Shown: positions 19,184 through 28,460, counted from the stretch's first letter. The stretch: DNA of 64,000 nt from an uncultured Ruminococcus sp. (GCF_937915125.1 NZ_CALDMP010000076.1:7052-71051); one strand, 5' to 3'. The notes: generated from the sequence alone by a model not told the origin. Translations and numbers: made by a program.

Positions 19184-19505
19184 TTTCGTCTCTCCTTCAA
19201 TTTGTGCACCAGGCACTTGGCGAAAGGCACCGGGAAAGGAGCCGGGTCTTTCATGCCGGGAGGCACATCAGGAACCGCAAGCTTTTATTTCGCAGCAAGC
19301 TGCACTGCAATTCCTGCACATCTATTCCAGCACGCCCGCATTCGCACGCAGGCATTTCCATTGGTATATGACTTACCCGGCAGTATCTGCCAGGAAAAAA
19401 TGCTTTTCCAAAACGCCGGATGCACTTCCGGCAACGCACAGCTGTATGCAATTGCCATACAATCTGAGCATCTGCACACAGTATATTTTGTATGCTATCT
19501 TTATT
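19184..19505 (-). other. Long leader of murA
   Basis: About 315 nt lie between the promoter at 19506-19534 and the murA start. It contains a short hairpin (GCCGGAAGTGCATCCGGC near 19415-19435) but no open frame with a ribosome binding site and no riboswitch that I recognise. Confidence 0.4.
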
Positions 19506-19534
19506 ATTATACACGAATCCACTGCGTTTGTAAA
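19506..19534 (-). promoter_or_regulatory. Promoter of murA
   Basis: Minus-strand TTTACA (19534-19529) and TATAAT (19511-19506) with 17-bp spacing. Confidence 0.7.
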
Positions 19535-19652
19535 GTAAAAAGCAAGTATTTTTTTCGCATTTTGGCAGTATTGCAGGAAAAGTCAAGTCCACCGTCAAAC
19601 CATTTGTACGCATTTCATAAAAATTGAAGCAAAATTTCAACAAAGTGCCCAA

Positions 19653-20471
19653 TCACGAAGCAGATAATTCCCCATACGTACCAATTTCAATGGATGTGAT
19701 GAGGATATCTTCCTCCGGCGGTGTATAGCCGCCCTCGGTCTCTGCCGGTTTTGCTGCTGCATCGGTAATGGCATCAATGGTGGCAAAGCTCTCGTCGCCG
19801 TATGCCTGGGCAAATACCGTCATCTGCTGAGAATAGTTGGGCACACCACCCCGTTCCAGGAATGCATTGTTGATCGCCTCTGCATTTTCAGAGACAGACT
19901 GCAATTCTTCCTTAGTGGCATCGTCAAATACAATGGAATTGCACACGACAAACCGTGTGCCGCAGTAAGCTGTCATTCCTCCAGTGAGACGTGCCCAGAA
20001 GCCGCCTTCCTGCGTGGTAGTAGGAACACAGAATGCGCCCCGCAGCGGCCAGAGATCCGGGCTGGTCTCCCGTTCCACCTTTTCGTAGGTATCATCTGCC
20101 CCGGCTGCCAGGGTGCCGTCCACATTGGGGCTGCCTGCTTCGAAATAGACGCCTTTTTCCACGGAGAACACATAGGTGTTGTCATAATAGCCGGACTCTG
20201 CCAGTTCTGTGAACTGTGCCACATAGTCAGGTGCCTGTTCCGGGTATAGTTCCGCCACAATATCCCCTGCTGTGGTGTGCACTTTCATTGCCATTGCATC
20301 CTCTTCCGGTTCATCCAGCTGCACCAGGGTCACCTCACCCATATCCACATAGGTTTTGCTCTGCTGCTCCAGATAGGAACAACAGGAGAACACGCCGAAA
20401 CAAAGCAGCGTCATGACAATCATCAGGATGAATACCCTGGTGATCCCTTTTTTATGATCCTTGAACGCCAT
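19653..20471 (-). CDS. Cyclophilin-type peptidyl-prolyl isomerase-like secreted protein
   Basis: A 272-residue protein with a basic N-terminus, one hydrophobic segment (about residues 12-29) ending FGVFSCC, which may be a lipoprotein signal or an anchor, and an extracytoplasmic domain resembling divergent cyclophilin-type PPIases (HTTAGDIVAELYPEQAPDYVAQFTELAESGYYD and a later ARLTGG...GTRFVV). Several usual catalytic residues are not obvious, so it may be a folding factor without full isomerase activity. It follows cysS by 12 bp and is probably cotranscribed with it. Confidence 0.7.
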   Translation of the reverse strand: MAFKDHKKGITRVFILMIVMTLLCFGVFSCCSYLEQQSKTYVDMGEVTLVQLDEPEEDAMAMKVHTTAGDIVAELYPEQAPDYVAQFTELAESGYYDNTYVFSVEKGVYFEAGSPNVDGTLAAGADDTYEKVERETSPDLWPLRGAFCVPTTTQEGGFWARLTGGMTAYCGTRFVVCNSIVFDDATKEELQSVSENAEAINNAFLERGGVPNYSQQMTVFAQAYGDESFATIDAITDAAAKPAETEGGYTPPEEDILITSIEIGTYGELSAS

Positions 20472-20483
20472 AAAAATCCTTTC

Positions 20484-21887
20484 TTATTCCGCAATTTTTG
20501 TGATTTCCGTACCCTGTCTGGTTTCCCGCACAGCATAGCCCAGTGCGGCGATCTCGTCCCGGAGACGGTCTGCCTCAGCGAAATCCTTTGCCTTTCTGGC
20601 AGCCTTGCGCTGTTCCACCAGTTCCAGCACCTCCGCCGGAATCTCATCTGCCTTTTTGCGATTATAGAGCAGACCCATCACACCGGTCAGTTCATCGAAG
20701 AGTGCCGCACCGGCTTCCAGCTGTTCCTTTGGTGTGGCAGCGTCTGCGCTCATAATATTCAGTTCACGCACCAGTTCAAAAATGGCTGTCATGCCGTCTG
20801 CGGTGTTGAGATCATCGTCCATAGCCGTAATAAACTGCTGTTTCCGTTTTTCGAAAATTTCCTTTGCCGTATCGGAAACCGTTCCCGGCTTTGCCGCAGC
20901 AATGGCACGATCCAGTGTCTCCCGGCAGGCATACAGACGTTCCAAAGACGCCTTGCAGGCATCCAGCAGTTCCTTACAGTAGTTGATGGGACTGCGGTAA
21001 TGCGCCTGTACCATCATATAACGAATCACTTCATAGCCGTACTGTTCCGCCACTTCTCTTGCGGTGAAGAAATTGCCCAGGGATTTGGACATCTTCTTGT
21101 TGTCAATATTGATATAGCCGTTGTGCATCCAGTAGTGGGCAAAGGGCTTGCCGTTTGCGGCTTCGCTCTGTGCGATCTCGTTCTCATGGTGCGGGAAGAT
21201 CAGATCCTGACCGCCGCAGTGGAGGTCGAATGTCTCCCCCAGATAGTGGCAGGACATGGCAGAGCATTCAATGTGCCAGCCGGGACGACCCTTGCCCCAG
21301 GGAGATTCCCAATAGGGCTCGCCGGGCTTTGCGGCTTTCCATACGGCGAAGTCCAGAGGTTCTTCCTTCACGTCATTGACATCAATTCTGGCACCTGCCT
21401 GCAATTCCTCAATGGGCTGGCCGGACAGCTTGCCGTATTCCGGGAAGGACGAGGTGCGGAAGTATACATCCCCGTTGGATGCCACATAGGCATGGCCGGA
21501 GTCCACCAGTTTCTTGACAATGCCGATAATGAGCTCCATGCTGTCGGTAACTGTGGGATGGATATCCGCATCCATAACATTCAGACCGTGGGCATCGGTT
21601 TTGTACTCTGCAATATAGCGAGTGGCAATTTCCGCAGCAGTCACGCCCTCTTCATTTGCCTTTTTGATGATCTTGTCGTCCACATCGGTGAAGTTCTGGA
21701 CGTAAGTCACTTTGTAGCCCCGATAGGTCAGATACCGGCGCAGGACATCGAATGCACAGATGGGGCGTGCATTTCCGATATGGATGTAGTTATAGACGGT
21801 GGGACCGCAAGCATAAATGCGGACGTGACCTGCCTCCATCGGGACGAGTTCTTCTTTTTTGCGTGTCAGCGTGTTGTAAATCTGCAT
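20484..21887 (-). CDS. cysS: Cysteine--tRNA ligase
   Basis: Class I aminoacyl-tRNA synthetase charging tRNA-Cys. The 467-residue product carries the HIGH-type motif in NYIHIGNARP, the zinc-binding Cys/His residues of ACGPTVYNY and ECSAMSCHYLG, and the KMSKS motif (NKKMSKSLGNF). The frame is open upstream to 21977 inside a MITE; the ATG at 21887 with AAAGGAG is the family start. It belongs to the T-box-led cysE operon, although a 172-bp MITE and about 90 bp lie between it and the HAD gene. Confidence 0.97.
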   Translation of the reverse strand: MQIYNTLTRKKEELVPMEAGHVRIYACGPTVYNYIHIGNARPICAFDVLRRYLTYRGYKVTYVQNFTDVDDKIIKKANEEGVTAAEIATRYIAEYKTDAHGLNVMDADIHPTVTDSMELIIGIVKKLVDSGHAYVASNGDVYFRTSSFPEYGKLSGQPIEELQAGARIDVNDVKEEPLDFAVWKAAKPGEPYWESPWGKGRPGWHIECSAMSCHYLGETFDLHCGGQDLIFPHHENEIAQSEAANGKPFAHYWMHNGYINIDNKKMSKSLGNFFTAREVAEQYGYEVIRYMMVQAHYRSPINYCKELLDACKASLERLYACRETLDRAIAAAKPGTVSDTAKEIFEKRKQQFITAMDDDLNTADGMTAIFELVRELNIMSADAATPKEQLEAGAALFDELTGVMGLLYNRKKADEIPAEVLELVEQRKAARKAKDFAEADRLRDEIAALGYAVRETRQGTEITKIAE

Positions 21888-21915
21888 GACCGTTTGCTCC
21901 TTTGTAAAAATATAG

Positions 21916-22087
21916 GGCAATACCGCACAAAGATTGTGCGTCAGATGCGCCGTCAGATTTTTCGTCAGATGAAACAAAAAGCGCAGTGAATACTTTGTGT
22001 ATTCACGAGCATTTTTGTGAAATATGACGGAAAATATGCAAGCATATGATGTGCAAAGCCGTCAGGCGCTCTTTGTGCGGTGTTGCC
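21916..22087. mobile_element. MITE family A, copy 1 (172 bp)
   Basis: A non-coding element with terminal inverted repeats GGCAATACCGCACAAAG / CTTTGTGCGGTGTTGCC and flanking 4-bp duplications ATAG. It is the reverse-orientation copy of the elements at 32309-32480 and 52110-52297. Inside are short repeated motifs CGTCAGAT and the palindromic GTGAATAC/GTATTCAC. It sits inside the cysE-cysS operon just before cysS; its outer end lies about 29 bp from the cysS start. Confidence 0.88.
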
Positions 22088-22182
22088 ATAGGATGTATCC
22101 ACGCCGGACGGCGTGGAAGTGAATCAAAAATCCTTTGCAGGATATTGCCTGTGCTTCGCACAGATCAGAATCACAGCATGTT

Positions 22183-22836
22183 TCACCTTGAAAACAGAAA
22201 TTCTTGAAACGCCTGCATATCCGGAAAAATATGCTCTGCCAGCTGTTCCATCTCCGCCGTAGGCGGCAGGAGATCCGGGATCATCACCGGATGCATACCA
22301 GCACGGGACGCCGCACGGATACCATTATAGGAATCCTCCACTGCATAAGCAACTCCCGGTGATATCCCCAGAGCGTCACAGGCACGGAGATAAATCTCCG
22401 GCTCTGGCTTGCTGCGATGTACCATATCGCCGCCGATGATCTGATCGAAACTATTCTCCAGCCCGAACATGGCAAGCTGTTTCCGGATGACTATCTGCCG
22501 TGTGGATGAGGCAATGCCTATGGCGAAGTGATTTTCCCGAAGTGCCGCCAGTATCTCCCGGACACCGGGTTTCAACGCCAGCCAGCCTGCCTGAACATGC
22601 TCCCAATACAGGGCAGACATCTCCGCCTTGTATTCGTCATAAGGGAAATCTGCACCATAGGTTTCCAGGAACTTCTGTTTCGCAGCGGCGGCATTGCTGC
22701 CCAGGCATTTCTGACAGGTACTGCGCACATGGTCGATCTGGTGCTTTTCCGCGGTCAATTCCCAGCATTGCAGCACCAGTGCCTCAGAGTCAAACAGCAC
22801 GCCGTCCATATCAAACACAACGCATTGGCATTTCAT
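22183..22836 (-). CDS. HAD-family phosphatase / phosphoglucomutase-like hydrolase
   Basis: A 217-residue cytosolic HAD-superfamily hydrolase of the beta-phosphoglucomutase type. Motif I is VVFDMDGVLFDSE at residues 6-18, motif II is GIASSTR, the lysine region is RSKPEPEIY and motif IV is AVEDSYNGIRAA, with a helical cap between motifs I and II. The substrate cannot be told from sequence. It is 12 bp after cysE and therefore in the cysteine-controlled operon, which might suggest a role in sulfur or serine metabolism, but this is inference. Confidence 0.88.
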   Translation of the reverse strand: MKCQCVVFDMDGVLFDSEALVLQCWELTAEKHQIDHVRSTCQKCLGSNAAAAKQKFLETYGADFPYDEYKAEMSALYWEHVQAGWLALKPGVREILAALRENHFAIGIASSTRQIVIRKQLAMFGLENSFDQIIGGDMVHRSKPEPEIYLRACDALGISPGVAYAVEDSYNGIRAASRAGMHPVMIPDLLPPTAEMEQLAEHIFPDMQAFQEFLFSR

Positions 22837-22848
22837 AGGAATTCTCCT

Positions 22849-23514
22849 TTATTCTGCTTTTTCCGCAGATTCCTTCTGATTTTCCAGTTCCGTCATTTCC
22901 TTGCGCAGACACCGCACAGCACATTGCAGCTTTGCGATATCCTGCATATTCAGATCGGGAATGTGAATCTGATCCAGATCCTGTTCCACCTTCTGCCCCT
23001 CTCTCCGGGCGATCCGTGCCGGAACGCCCACAGCGGTGCAGTTGTCGGGAATATCCTTGAGCACCACCGCATTGGCGGCAACCTTTACGTTATTCCCGAT
23101 ATTGATGGGACCTAGCACCTTTGCGCCTGCACCCACCATGACATTATCACCTAGTGTGGGGTGGCGTTTCCCCTTATCCTTTCCCGTACCGCCCAGGGTC
23201 ACGCCCTGATACAGCAGGCAGTTGTCACCGATAATGGTCGTTTCGCCGATGACAACACCCATGCCGTGGTCAATGAACAGTCCCTTGCCGATCTGTGCGC
23301 CGGGGTGGATTTCAATGCCCGTTTTGTGCCGGGCACGCTGGGAGATGATCCGGGCAATGGTATAAAATTTATGGGTATAGAACCAGTGGGCACGCCGATA
23401 GCTGCGCACGGCTTTCAAGCCGGAATAGGTCAGCAGAATCTCAAAGCTGCTGCGCGCTGCCGGGTCTTTTTCCTTTACAATGGCAATGTCCTCCCGAAGC
23501 TGTCGAAACATCAT
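22849..23514 (-). CDS. cysE: Serine O-acetyltransferase
   Basis: Produces O-acetylserine from serine and acetyl-CoA, the first step of cysteine synthesis. The 221-residue product shows the left-handed beta-helix hexapeptide repeats ([56 protein letters not shown]) with the catalytic His in FIDHGMG. It is the first gene after the T-box leader, which fits control by uncharged tRNA-Cys. The ATG at 23514 follows GGAGG; the following ATG is an alternative start. Confidence 0.95.
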   Translation of the reverse strand: MMFRQLREDIAIVKEKDPAARSSFEILLTYSGLKAVRSYRRAHWFYTHKFYTIARIISQRARHKTGIEIHPGAQIGKGLFIDHGMGVVIGETTIIGDNCLLYQGVTLGGTGKDKGKRHPTLGDNVMVGAGAKVLGPINIGNNVKVAANAVVLKDIPDNCTAVGVPARIARREGQKVEQDLDQIHIPDLNMQDIAKLQCAVRCLRKEMTELENQKESAEKAE

Positions 23515-23619
23515 ATATCACCTCCAAAAAGTCAAGCATAAAAGTTTGTTTCAAATGCGGGCGGATGAAATCCGCACATGTTTCTGATACAAAAATGATT
23601 TTCTGTATGAATCATATCC

Positions 23620-23887
23620 CATAACCAAAAACCGCCTCCGCAAATGCGCAAAACGCACTTGCAGAGGCGGTTATGATTAACCTCGGTTCCACTCTGATTT
23701 CTCACTCAAGGCACCGTAACGAGGTGTAGACGGATATGGATACTAATTTCCCCACATCAACTAACAGTTGCACTTCGTCGCAGTGCCCGGCATCGTTCCA
23801 CCAACCCGATGCTCTCTGTGCGGTGCTGCTGCGGTTACTCTAACTGCTGCGTTGTTCTTCTATTTTTTATATTACCGGATTCCGGTC
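23620..23887 (-). promoter_or_regulatory. T-box riboswitch leader (cysteine-responsive) with terminator
   Basis: Minus-strand leader of the cysE operon. It contains an AGAGAG motif, a GGTTGGTGGAA loop sequence and the T-box core AGAGTGGAACCG (23695-23684), followed by a GC-rich terminator stem between about 23627 and 23675 (arms containing AACCGCCTC / GAGGCGGTT) with a T-run. A TGC at 23772-23770 in a GAAGTGCAAC context is the likely specifier codon for cysteine. T-box leaders sense uncharged tRNA and antiterminate; the downstream cysE and cysS fit the cysteine specificity. Confidence 0.85.
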
Positions 23888-23893
23888 ATTACT

Positions 23894-23922
23894 ATTATAT
23901 GCGATTCTGCTCTATTTGTCAA
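23894..23922 (-). promoter_or_regulatory. Promoter of the cysE-cysS operon
   Basis: Minus-strand TTGACA (23922-23917) and TATAAT (23899-23894) with 17-bp spacing, just upstream of the T-box leader. Confidence 0.85.
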
Positions 23923-23972
23923 GGCAAAAATATTGGAGGCCGCAAATCAATTTTTCTTGTTTGGCTTGATAA

Positions 23973-24043
23973 TGTAGAGGCGACCATTGTTCGCCCGTTG
24001 TGCGTTTTGGGAAATTTGCGGGCGAACACAGTTCGCCCCTACA
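23973..24043. repeat. Palindromic GTAGGGGCGA-type repeat
   Basis: A 71-bp imperfect palindrome with ends TGTAGAGGCGA and TTCGCCCCTACA and inner arms GTTCGCCCG / CGGGCGAAC. Related half-units are seen at 53822-53847 and 60450-60465. Confidence 0.6.
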
Positions 24044-24070
24044 GTTCTTTTTAAAAAATCTGTGAAATAA

Positions 24071-24235
24071 GGGCATCTCTAAAAACCCCGAATCCGTCAG
24101 ATGTGGTGCAGATTTGCGACAGATTCCCTTTCGAAAAAACGCAGGAATACTCGATGTATTTCAAGTTTTTTCGAAAGGGAAGATGGCGTAAAGATGCGCC
24201 GCAGATGACGGGTGAGCGGGTTTTTAGAGGTGACC
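24071..24235. mobile_element. MITE family B, copy 1 (165 bp)
   Basis: Non-coding element with terminal inverted repeats beginning GGGCATCTCTAAAAACCCCG and ending GCGGGTTTTTAGAGGTGACC, flanked by ATAA on both sides. An inner perfect inverted repeat TTCCCTTTCGAAAAAAC / GTTTTTTCGAAAGGGAA makes it strongly self-complementary. It differs from the copy at 29186-29350 at a single position. It sits immediately upstream of the marR promoter. Confidence 0.88.
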
Positions 24236-24250
24236 ATAAGAAAAAAGGGC

Positions 24251-24314
24251 TTGACATTCCGCAAAATTGTGCTAAAATAGTTCTATACTGAACTGTTCAT
24301 ATGTGAACAGTTCA
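24251..24314 (+). promoter_or_regulatory. Promoter and palindromic operator of the first marR-ABC operon
   Basis: TTGACA (24251-24256) and TAAAAT (24273-24278), 16-bp spacing, are followed by a 26-bp perfect palindrome at 24289-24314 with arms TGAACTGTTCA around TATG. The palindrome lies at the expected transcription start, so binding of the MarR product would block transcription; the first gene of the operon is that regulator. Confidence 0.8.
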
Positions 24315-24339
24315 AACTCGAACAAAAGGAGGTGACTGC

Positions 24340-24780
24340 ATGCAGCACCTGGGATTTGAGATACACCGTCTGGAGAAGCTCATGACACGAAGAAGAGCCT
24401 ATTCCCACGTCCATGCAGAGGCAGAACGTCTGACGGGAATGCACGGCTATCTGATTGGATATCTCTATGAAAACCGGGATCACGATGTGTTTCAGCGGGA
24501 TATCGAAAAACAATTCTCCATGAGTCGTTCTTCGGTGACAGCAACACTACAGCTCATGGAAAAAAACAGTCTTATTACACGGGAAAGCGTGGCACAGGAT
24601 GCCCGGCTGAAACGGATCCTGCTCACACAAAAGGCATTGGAACTGCATCAGCAGATCCAGGAAGATATCATGACATTTGAATCACAGCTGACAAAGGGGA
24701 TCTCAGAGGAAGAAGCCGCTGTTTTTTTGCAGGTGGTTCAGAAAATGCGGGACAATCTGGGCGTAGAGCCATGCCCATAA
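24340..24780 (+). CDS. MarR-family transcriptional regulator
   Basis: A 146-residue winged-helix dimeric regulator. The recognition region is FQRDIEKQFSMSRSSVTATLQLMEKNSLITRE (about residues 50-81), followed by the wing DARLKRILLT. The start ATG follows AAAGGAGG. It is the first gene of an operon with two ABC exporter half-transporters and a membrane protein, and a strong palindrome overlaps its promoter; autorepression released by a drug-like ligand is the likely mode of action. Confidence 0.9.
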   Translation: MQHLGFEIHRLEKLMTRRRAYSHVHAEAERLTGMHGYLIGYLYENRDHDVFQRDIEKQFSMSRSSVTATLQLMEKNSLITRESVAQDARLKRILLTQKALELHQQIQEDIMTFESQLTKGISEEEAAVFLQVVQKMRDNLGVEPCP

Positions 24781-24813
24781 GGCAAGTGTCCGATTTCAAA
24801 GGAGGATTTGCAT

Positions 24814-26547
24814 ATGATACGAAAACTGATCCGATCGGTTCGGGAATATAAACTGCCGTCCCTGCTGTCGCCAGTGTTTGTCATTCTGGAGGTCGTCATG
24901 GAAGTGATCATTCCCATTCTCATGGCGATACTCATTGACGAGGGCATTGACGGTGACGGCGGCATGGACGCAGTGACCCACTATGGTCTCATTCTCATTG
25001 GCTGCTGTGTGGCATCACTGCTGTTCGGCGCACTTGCCGGGCATTTTGCCGCATTCGCCTCTGCCGGATTTGCGAAGAATCTGCGGCATGACATGTTCTA
25101 TCGTGTCCAGAACTATTCCTTTTCCAACATCGACAAATTTTCGGCGGCAAGCATTGTCACCCGTCTGACCACGGACGTGACCAATGTCCAGAACGCCTAC
25201 CAGATGATGATCCGTGTGGCGCTGCGTTCGCCGGCAATGCTGATCTTTTCCATGGTCATGGCGTTTCAGCTGAGCTTCCGGCTGTCGCTGATCTACCTGG
25301 CGGCAATCCCGGTGCTGGGCGTGGGGTTGTTTTGCATCATGACAAAAGTGCACCCCATTTTCGAACGGGTGTTCAGGACATACGATAAGCTGAACAATAT
25401 TACACAGGAAAATCTCCACGGCATCCGGGTGGTAAAATCCTTTGTCCGGGAAGAACACGAGATCGAGAAATTTTCCGGCGTTTCCGAGAATATCTATCAG
25501 GATTTCACCAGGGCAGAAAAGCGGCTGTCGTTCAATGCACCCCTCATGCAGTTCTGCATGTATGCCTGCATGATCCTGGTTTCCTGGTTCGGCGCCAGAA
25601 TGATCGTCAGCGATACCCTGACCACAGGTCAGCTCATGAGCCTGATGACCTATGCCATTCAGATCCTGTCCAGCCTTATGATGCTGTCTATGGTATTTGT
25701 CATGATCACCATGTCCCGTGCTTCTGTGGAACGTATTTCGGAACTTCTGGATGAGGAGAGCGATATCACCAGTCCGGAAAACGCAGTTACGGAAGTGCAG
25801 GACGGCAGCATTGACTTTGAGCACGTCAGCTTCAGTTACAGCAAGCGAGAAGATAAGTGCTGCTTACAGGATATTGATCTGCACATTCCTGCCGGCATGA
25901 CTGTGGGTATCCTGGGCGGCACGGGCAGCGCCAAGAGTTCTCTGGTGCAGCTGATCCCACGTCTCTATGATGCAACCATGGGTACGGTCAAGGTCGGCGG
26001 CGTGGATGTCCGGGAATATGACGTGGAAGCACTCCGGGAAGAGGTCGCCATGGTGCTGCAAAAGAATGTACTCTTCTCCGGTACCATCAAGGAGAATCTC
26101 CGCTGGGGTGATCCGGATGCCACAGATGAGGAACTGGTGCGTGCCTGCCAGCTGGCACATGCAGACGAGTTTATCCAGACATTCCCCGAACAGTACGATA
26201 CATACATTGAACAAGGGGGTGCCAATGTCTCCGGCGGTCAAAAGCAGCGGCTCTGTATTGCACGGGCACTGCTGAAAAAGCCGAAGATCCTCATTCTGGA
26301 CGACTCCACCAGCGCTGTGGATACCCATACCGACGCTTGCATCCGCCAGGCGTTCCGGGATGAGATCCCCAACACCACAAAGCTGATCATTGCCCAGCGT
26401 GTGACATCTCTCATGGATGCAGACCTGATTCTGGTGATGGATGAAGGAAAGATCAGCGGCATGGGTACGCATGAGGAGTTGCTGCAAAATAATGCGATTT
26501 ACCGGGAAGTTTATGAATCCCAGCAGAAAGGAAGTGTTCCGCAATGA
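24814..26547 (+). CDS. Heterodimeric ABC exporter, degenerate-site subunit
   Basis: A 577-residue half-transporter with six membrane helices in the N-terminal 300 residues and a C-terminal nucleotide-binding domain. Walker A is GGTGSAKSS and the signature NVSGGQKQR is canonical, but Walker B ends in DDSTSAVD, where Asp replaces the catalytic Glu, and the switch His is replaced by Gln (IIAQRVTS). Such a degenerate site is the pattern of heterodimeric exporters like LmrCD/BmrCD, in which the partner supplies the active site. The ATG at 24814 is chosen over a TTG at 24808 because of spacing from GGAGG. It overlaps the partner gene by 4 bp. Confidence 0.93.
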   Translation: MIRKLIRSVREYKLPSLLSPVFVILEVVMEVIIPILMAILIDEGIDGDGGMDAVTHYGLILIGCCVASLLFGALAGHFAAFASAGFAKNLRHDMFYRVQNYSFSNIDKFSAASIVTRLTTDVTNVQNAYQMMIRVALRSPAMLIFSMVMAFQLSFRLSLIYLAAIPVLGVGLFCIMTKVHPIFERVFRTYDKLNNITQENLHGIRVVKSFVREEHEIEKFSGVSENIYQDFTRAEKRLSFNAPLMQFCMYACMILVSWFGARMIVSDTLTTGQLMSLMTYAIQILSSLMMLSMVFVMITMSRASVERISELLDEESDITSPENAVTEVQDGSIDFEHVSFSYSKREDKCCLQDIDLHIPAGMTVGILGGTGSAKSSLVQLIPRLYDATMGTVKVGGVDVREYDVEALREEVAMVLQKNVLFSGTIKENLRWGDPDATDEELVRACQLAHADEFIQTFPEQYDTYIEQGGANVSGGQKQRLCIARALLKKPKILILDDSTSAVDTHTDACIRQAFRDEIPNTTKLIIAQRVTSLMDADLILVMDEGKISGMGTHEELLQNNAIYREVYESQQKGSVPQ

Positions 26548-28457
26548 GTCATGGACCAAAAGGACCCCAGGGACCGCCGAAAGGCGTTATGGTGCCGGGA
26601 GCCGCAAAGGGCGTCGGCAAGAGTATGCTCCGACTGCTCTCCTATATGAAACGCTATTGGATCCAGATGATTCTGGTTCTGATCTGTATCCTGATCAGCG
26701 CCGTGGCAGGTGTTGCCGGATCGCTGTTTCTGGAAACCCTGATTGATGATTATATCTCCCCCATGCTCCTCAGCGGCAGCCGGGACTTTTCCGGACTTGC
26801 CATGGCGCTGGTGAAAATGGGTATTGTCTATGCTGCCGGCATCGTGGGGACGCTCATGTATAACCGTCTCATGGTAGTCGTTGCCCAAGGCATTCTGAAA
26901 ACCATCCGTGACGAAATGTTCACTCACATGCAGACCCTGCCCATCCGCTATTTTGACACCCATTCCAGCGGTGATGTCATGAGTCTGTACACCAACGATA
27001 CCGATACCCTGCGGCAGATGCTGGCGCAGAGTGTGCCCCAGATCTTTGCATCCATTGTCACTGTTGTGGCAGTGTTCTGTGCGATGGTGAAGCTGAGCAT
27101 CTGGCTGACATTGTTTGTGGTGGCATTCGTAGTGGTCATGATGCTGGTGACAAAGATCGTGGGCGGCAAAAGCGGACGATATTTCGTGAAGCAGCAGCAG
27201 TCCATCGGTGCAGTCAACGGCTATATTGAAGAAATGATCCACGGGCAGAAGGTCATTAAGGTATTCTGCCACGAGGAACAGACAAAAGAAGATTTCGACA
27301 AGTATAATGAGGAACTTTTCGGGAATGCTGCCAGGGCAAACAGTTTCGCCAACATCCTCATGCCCATCATGAACAATCTGGGACATTTGCAGTATGTACT
27401 CATTGCCATGCTGGGCGGTGCTCTGGCATTCCATGGGGTAGGCGGTCTGACTCTGGGCGTTATCGCCGCATTTCTCCAGTTGAGCAAAAGCTTCACCCAG
27501 CCCATTACCCAGATCTCCCAGCAGGCAAGTGCAATTGTCATGGCACTTGCCGGTGCCGGCCGTATTTTCGACTTGCTGGACGAAGAACCGGAGACAGACG
27601 AGGGCTATGTGACGCTGGTCAATGCTGAAGAACAGGACGGGCAGCTGGTGGAAGTACCCCACCGCACCGGACTGTGGGCATGGAAGCATCCCCACGGCGA
27701 TGGCACTGTGACATATACCAGAATGCAGGGAGATGTGCAGTTCTTCGATGTGGACTTCGGCTATGTGCCGGAGAAGATCGTACTGCATGACGTGAGCCTC
27801 TATGCAAAGCCCGGCGAAAAGGTTGCCTTTGTCGGTGCGACCGGTGCCGGAAAGACTACCATTACCAATCTGATCAACCGCTTTTATGACCTGGCAGACG
27901 GCAAGATCCGCTATGACGGCATCAACATCAACAAGATCAAAAAGCCCGATCTGCGGCGTTCCCTGGGCATTGTATTGCAGGACGTCAACCTGTTTACGGG
28001 AACTGTCATGGAGAATATCCGCTACGGCAGACTGGATGCCACAGATGAAGAGTGTATTGCAGCGGCGAAGCGTGCCAATGCCCATAATTTCATCATGCTG
28101 CTGCCGGATGGTTATAATACCGTACTATCCGGGGACGGTTCCGGTCTGTCCCAGGGACAGCGGCAGCTGCTCTCCATTGCACGTGCTGCCGTTGCCGATC
28201 CGCCGGTCATGATTCTGGACGAGGCGACCTCCTCCATCGACACCAGAACAGAACGAATCGTGCAGGCAGGTATGGATGCACTCATGCACGGCAGAACTGT
28301 CTTTGTCATTGCTCACCGTCTGTCCACCATCCAGAATTCTGACGTAATTATGGTTCTGGATCAGGGCAGGATCATTGAGCGGGGCAATCACGAATCCCTT
28401 ATGGCGAAAAAAGGACGATATTATCTGTTGTATACAGGAATGCAGCAGAATGTATGA
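26544..28457 (+). CDS. Heterodimeric ABC exporter, catalytic subunit
   Basis: A 637-residue half-transporter: a Gly/Pro-rich N-terminal tail of about 30 residues, six membrane helices, then an ATPase domain with Walker A GATGAGKTT, signature LSQGQRQ, Walker B MILDEATSSID with the catalytic Glu, and the switch His in VIAHRLSTI. About 60 extra residues between the membrane and ATPase domains (near 350-390) are a common insertion in this subfamily. Its start overlaps the upstream subunit (ATGA). Predicted to export a drug or peptide; the substrate is unknown. Confidence 0.93.
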   Translation: MSHGPKGPQGPPKGVMVPGAAKGVGKSMLRLLSYMKRYWIQMILVLICILISAVAGVAGSLFLETLIDDYISPMLLSGSRDFSGLAMALVKMGIVYAAGIVGTLMYNRLMVVVAQGILKTIRDEMFTHMQTLPIRYFDTHSSGDVMSLYTNDTDTLRQMLAQSVPQIFASIVTVVAVFCAMVKLSIWLTLFVVAFVVVMMLVTKIVGGKSGRYFVKQQQSIGAVNGYIEEMIHGQKVIKVFCHEEQTKEDFDKYNEELFGNAARANSFANILMPIMNNLGHLQYVLIAMLGGALAFHGVGGLTLGVIAAFLQLSKSFTQPITQISQQASAIVMALAGAGRIFDLLDEEPETDEGYVTLVNAEEQDGQLVEVPHRTGLWAWKHPHGDGTVTYTRMQGDVQFFDVDFGYVPEKIVLHDVSLYAKPGEKVAFVGATGAGKTTITNLINRFYDLADGKIRYDGININKIKKPDLRRSLGIVLQDVNLFTGTVMENIRYGRLDATDEECIAAAKRANAHNFIMLLPDGYNTVLSGDGSGLSQGQRQLLSIARAAVADPPVMILDEATSSIDTRTERIVQAGMDALMHGRTVFVIAHRLSTIQNSDVIMVLDQGRIIERGNHESLMAKKGRYYLLYTGMQQNV

Positions 28458-28460
28458 ATG

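Noticed and set aside
26511..28085. A 524-codon minus-strand frame opposite the ABC exporter gene
   Set aside because: It is fully covered by the exporter with all ATPase motifs; the antisense product is His-rich and has no domain.
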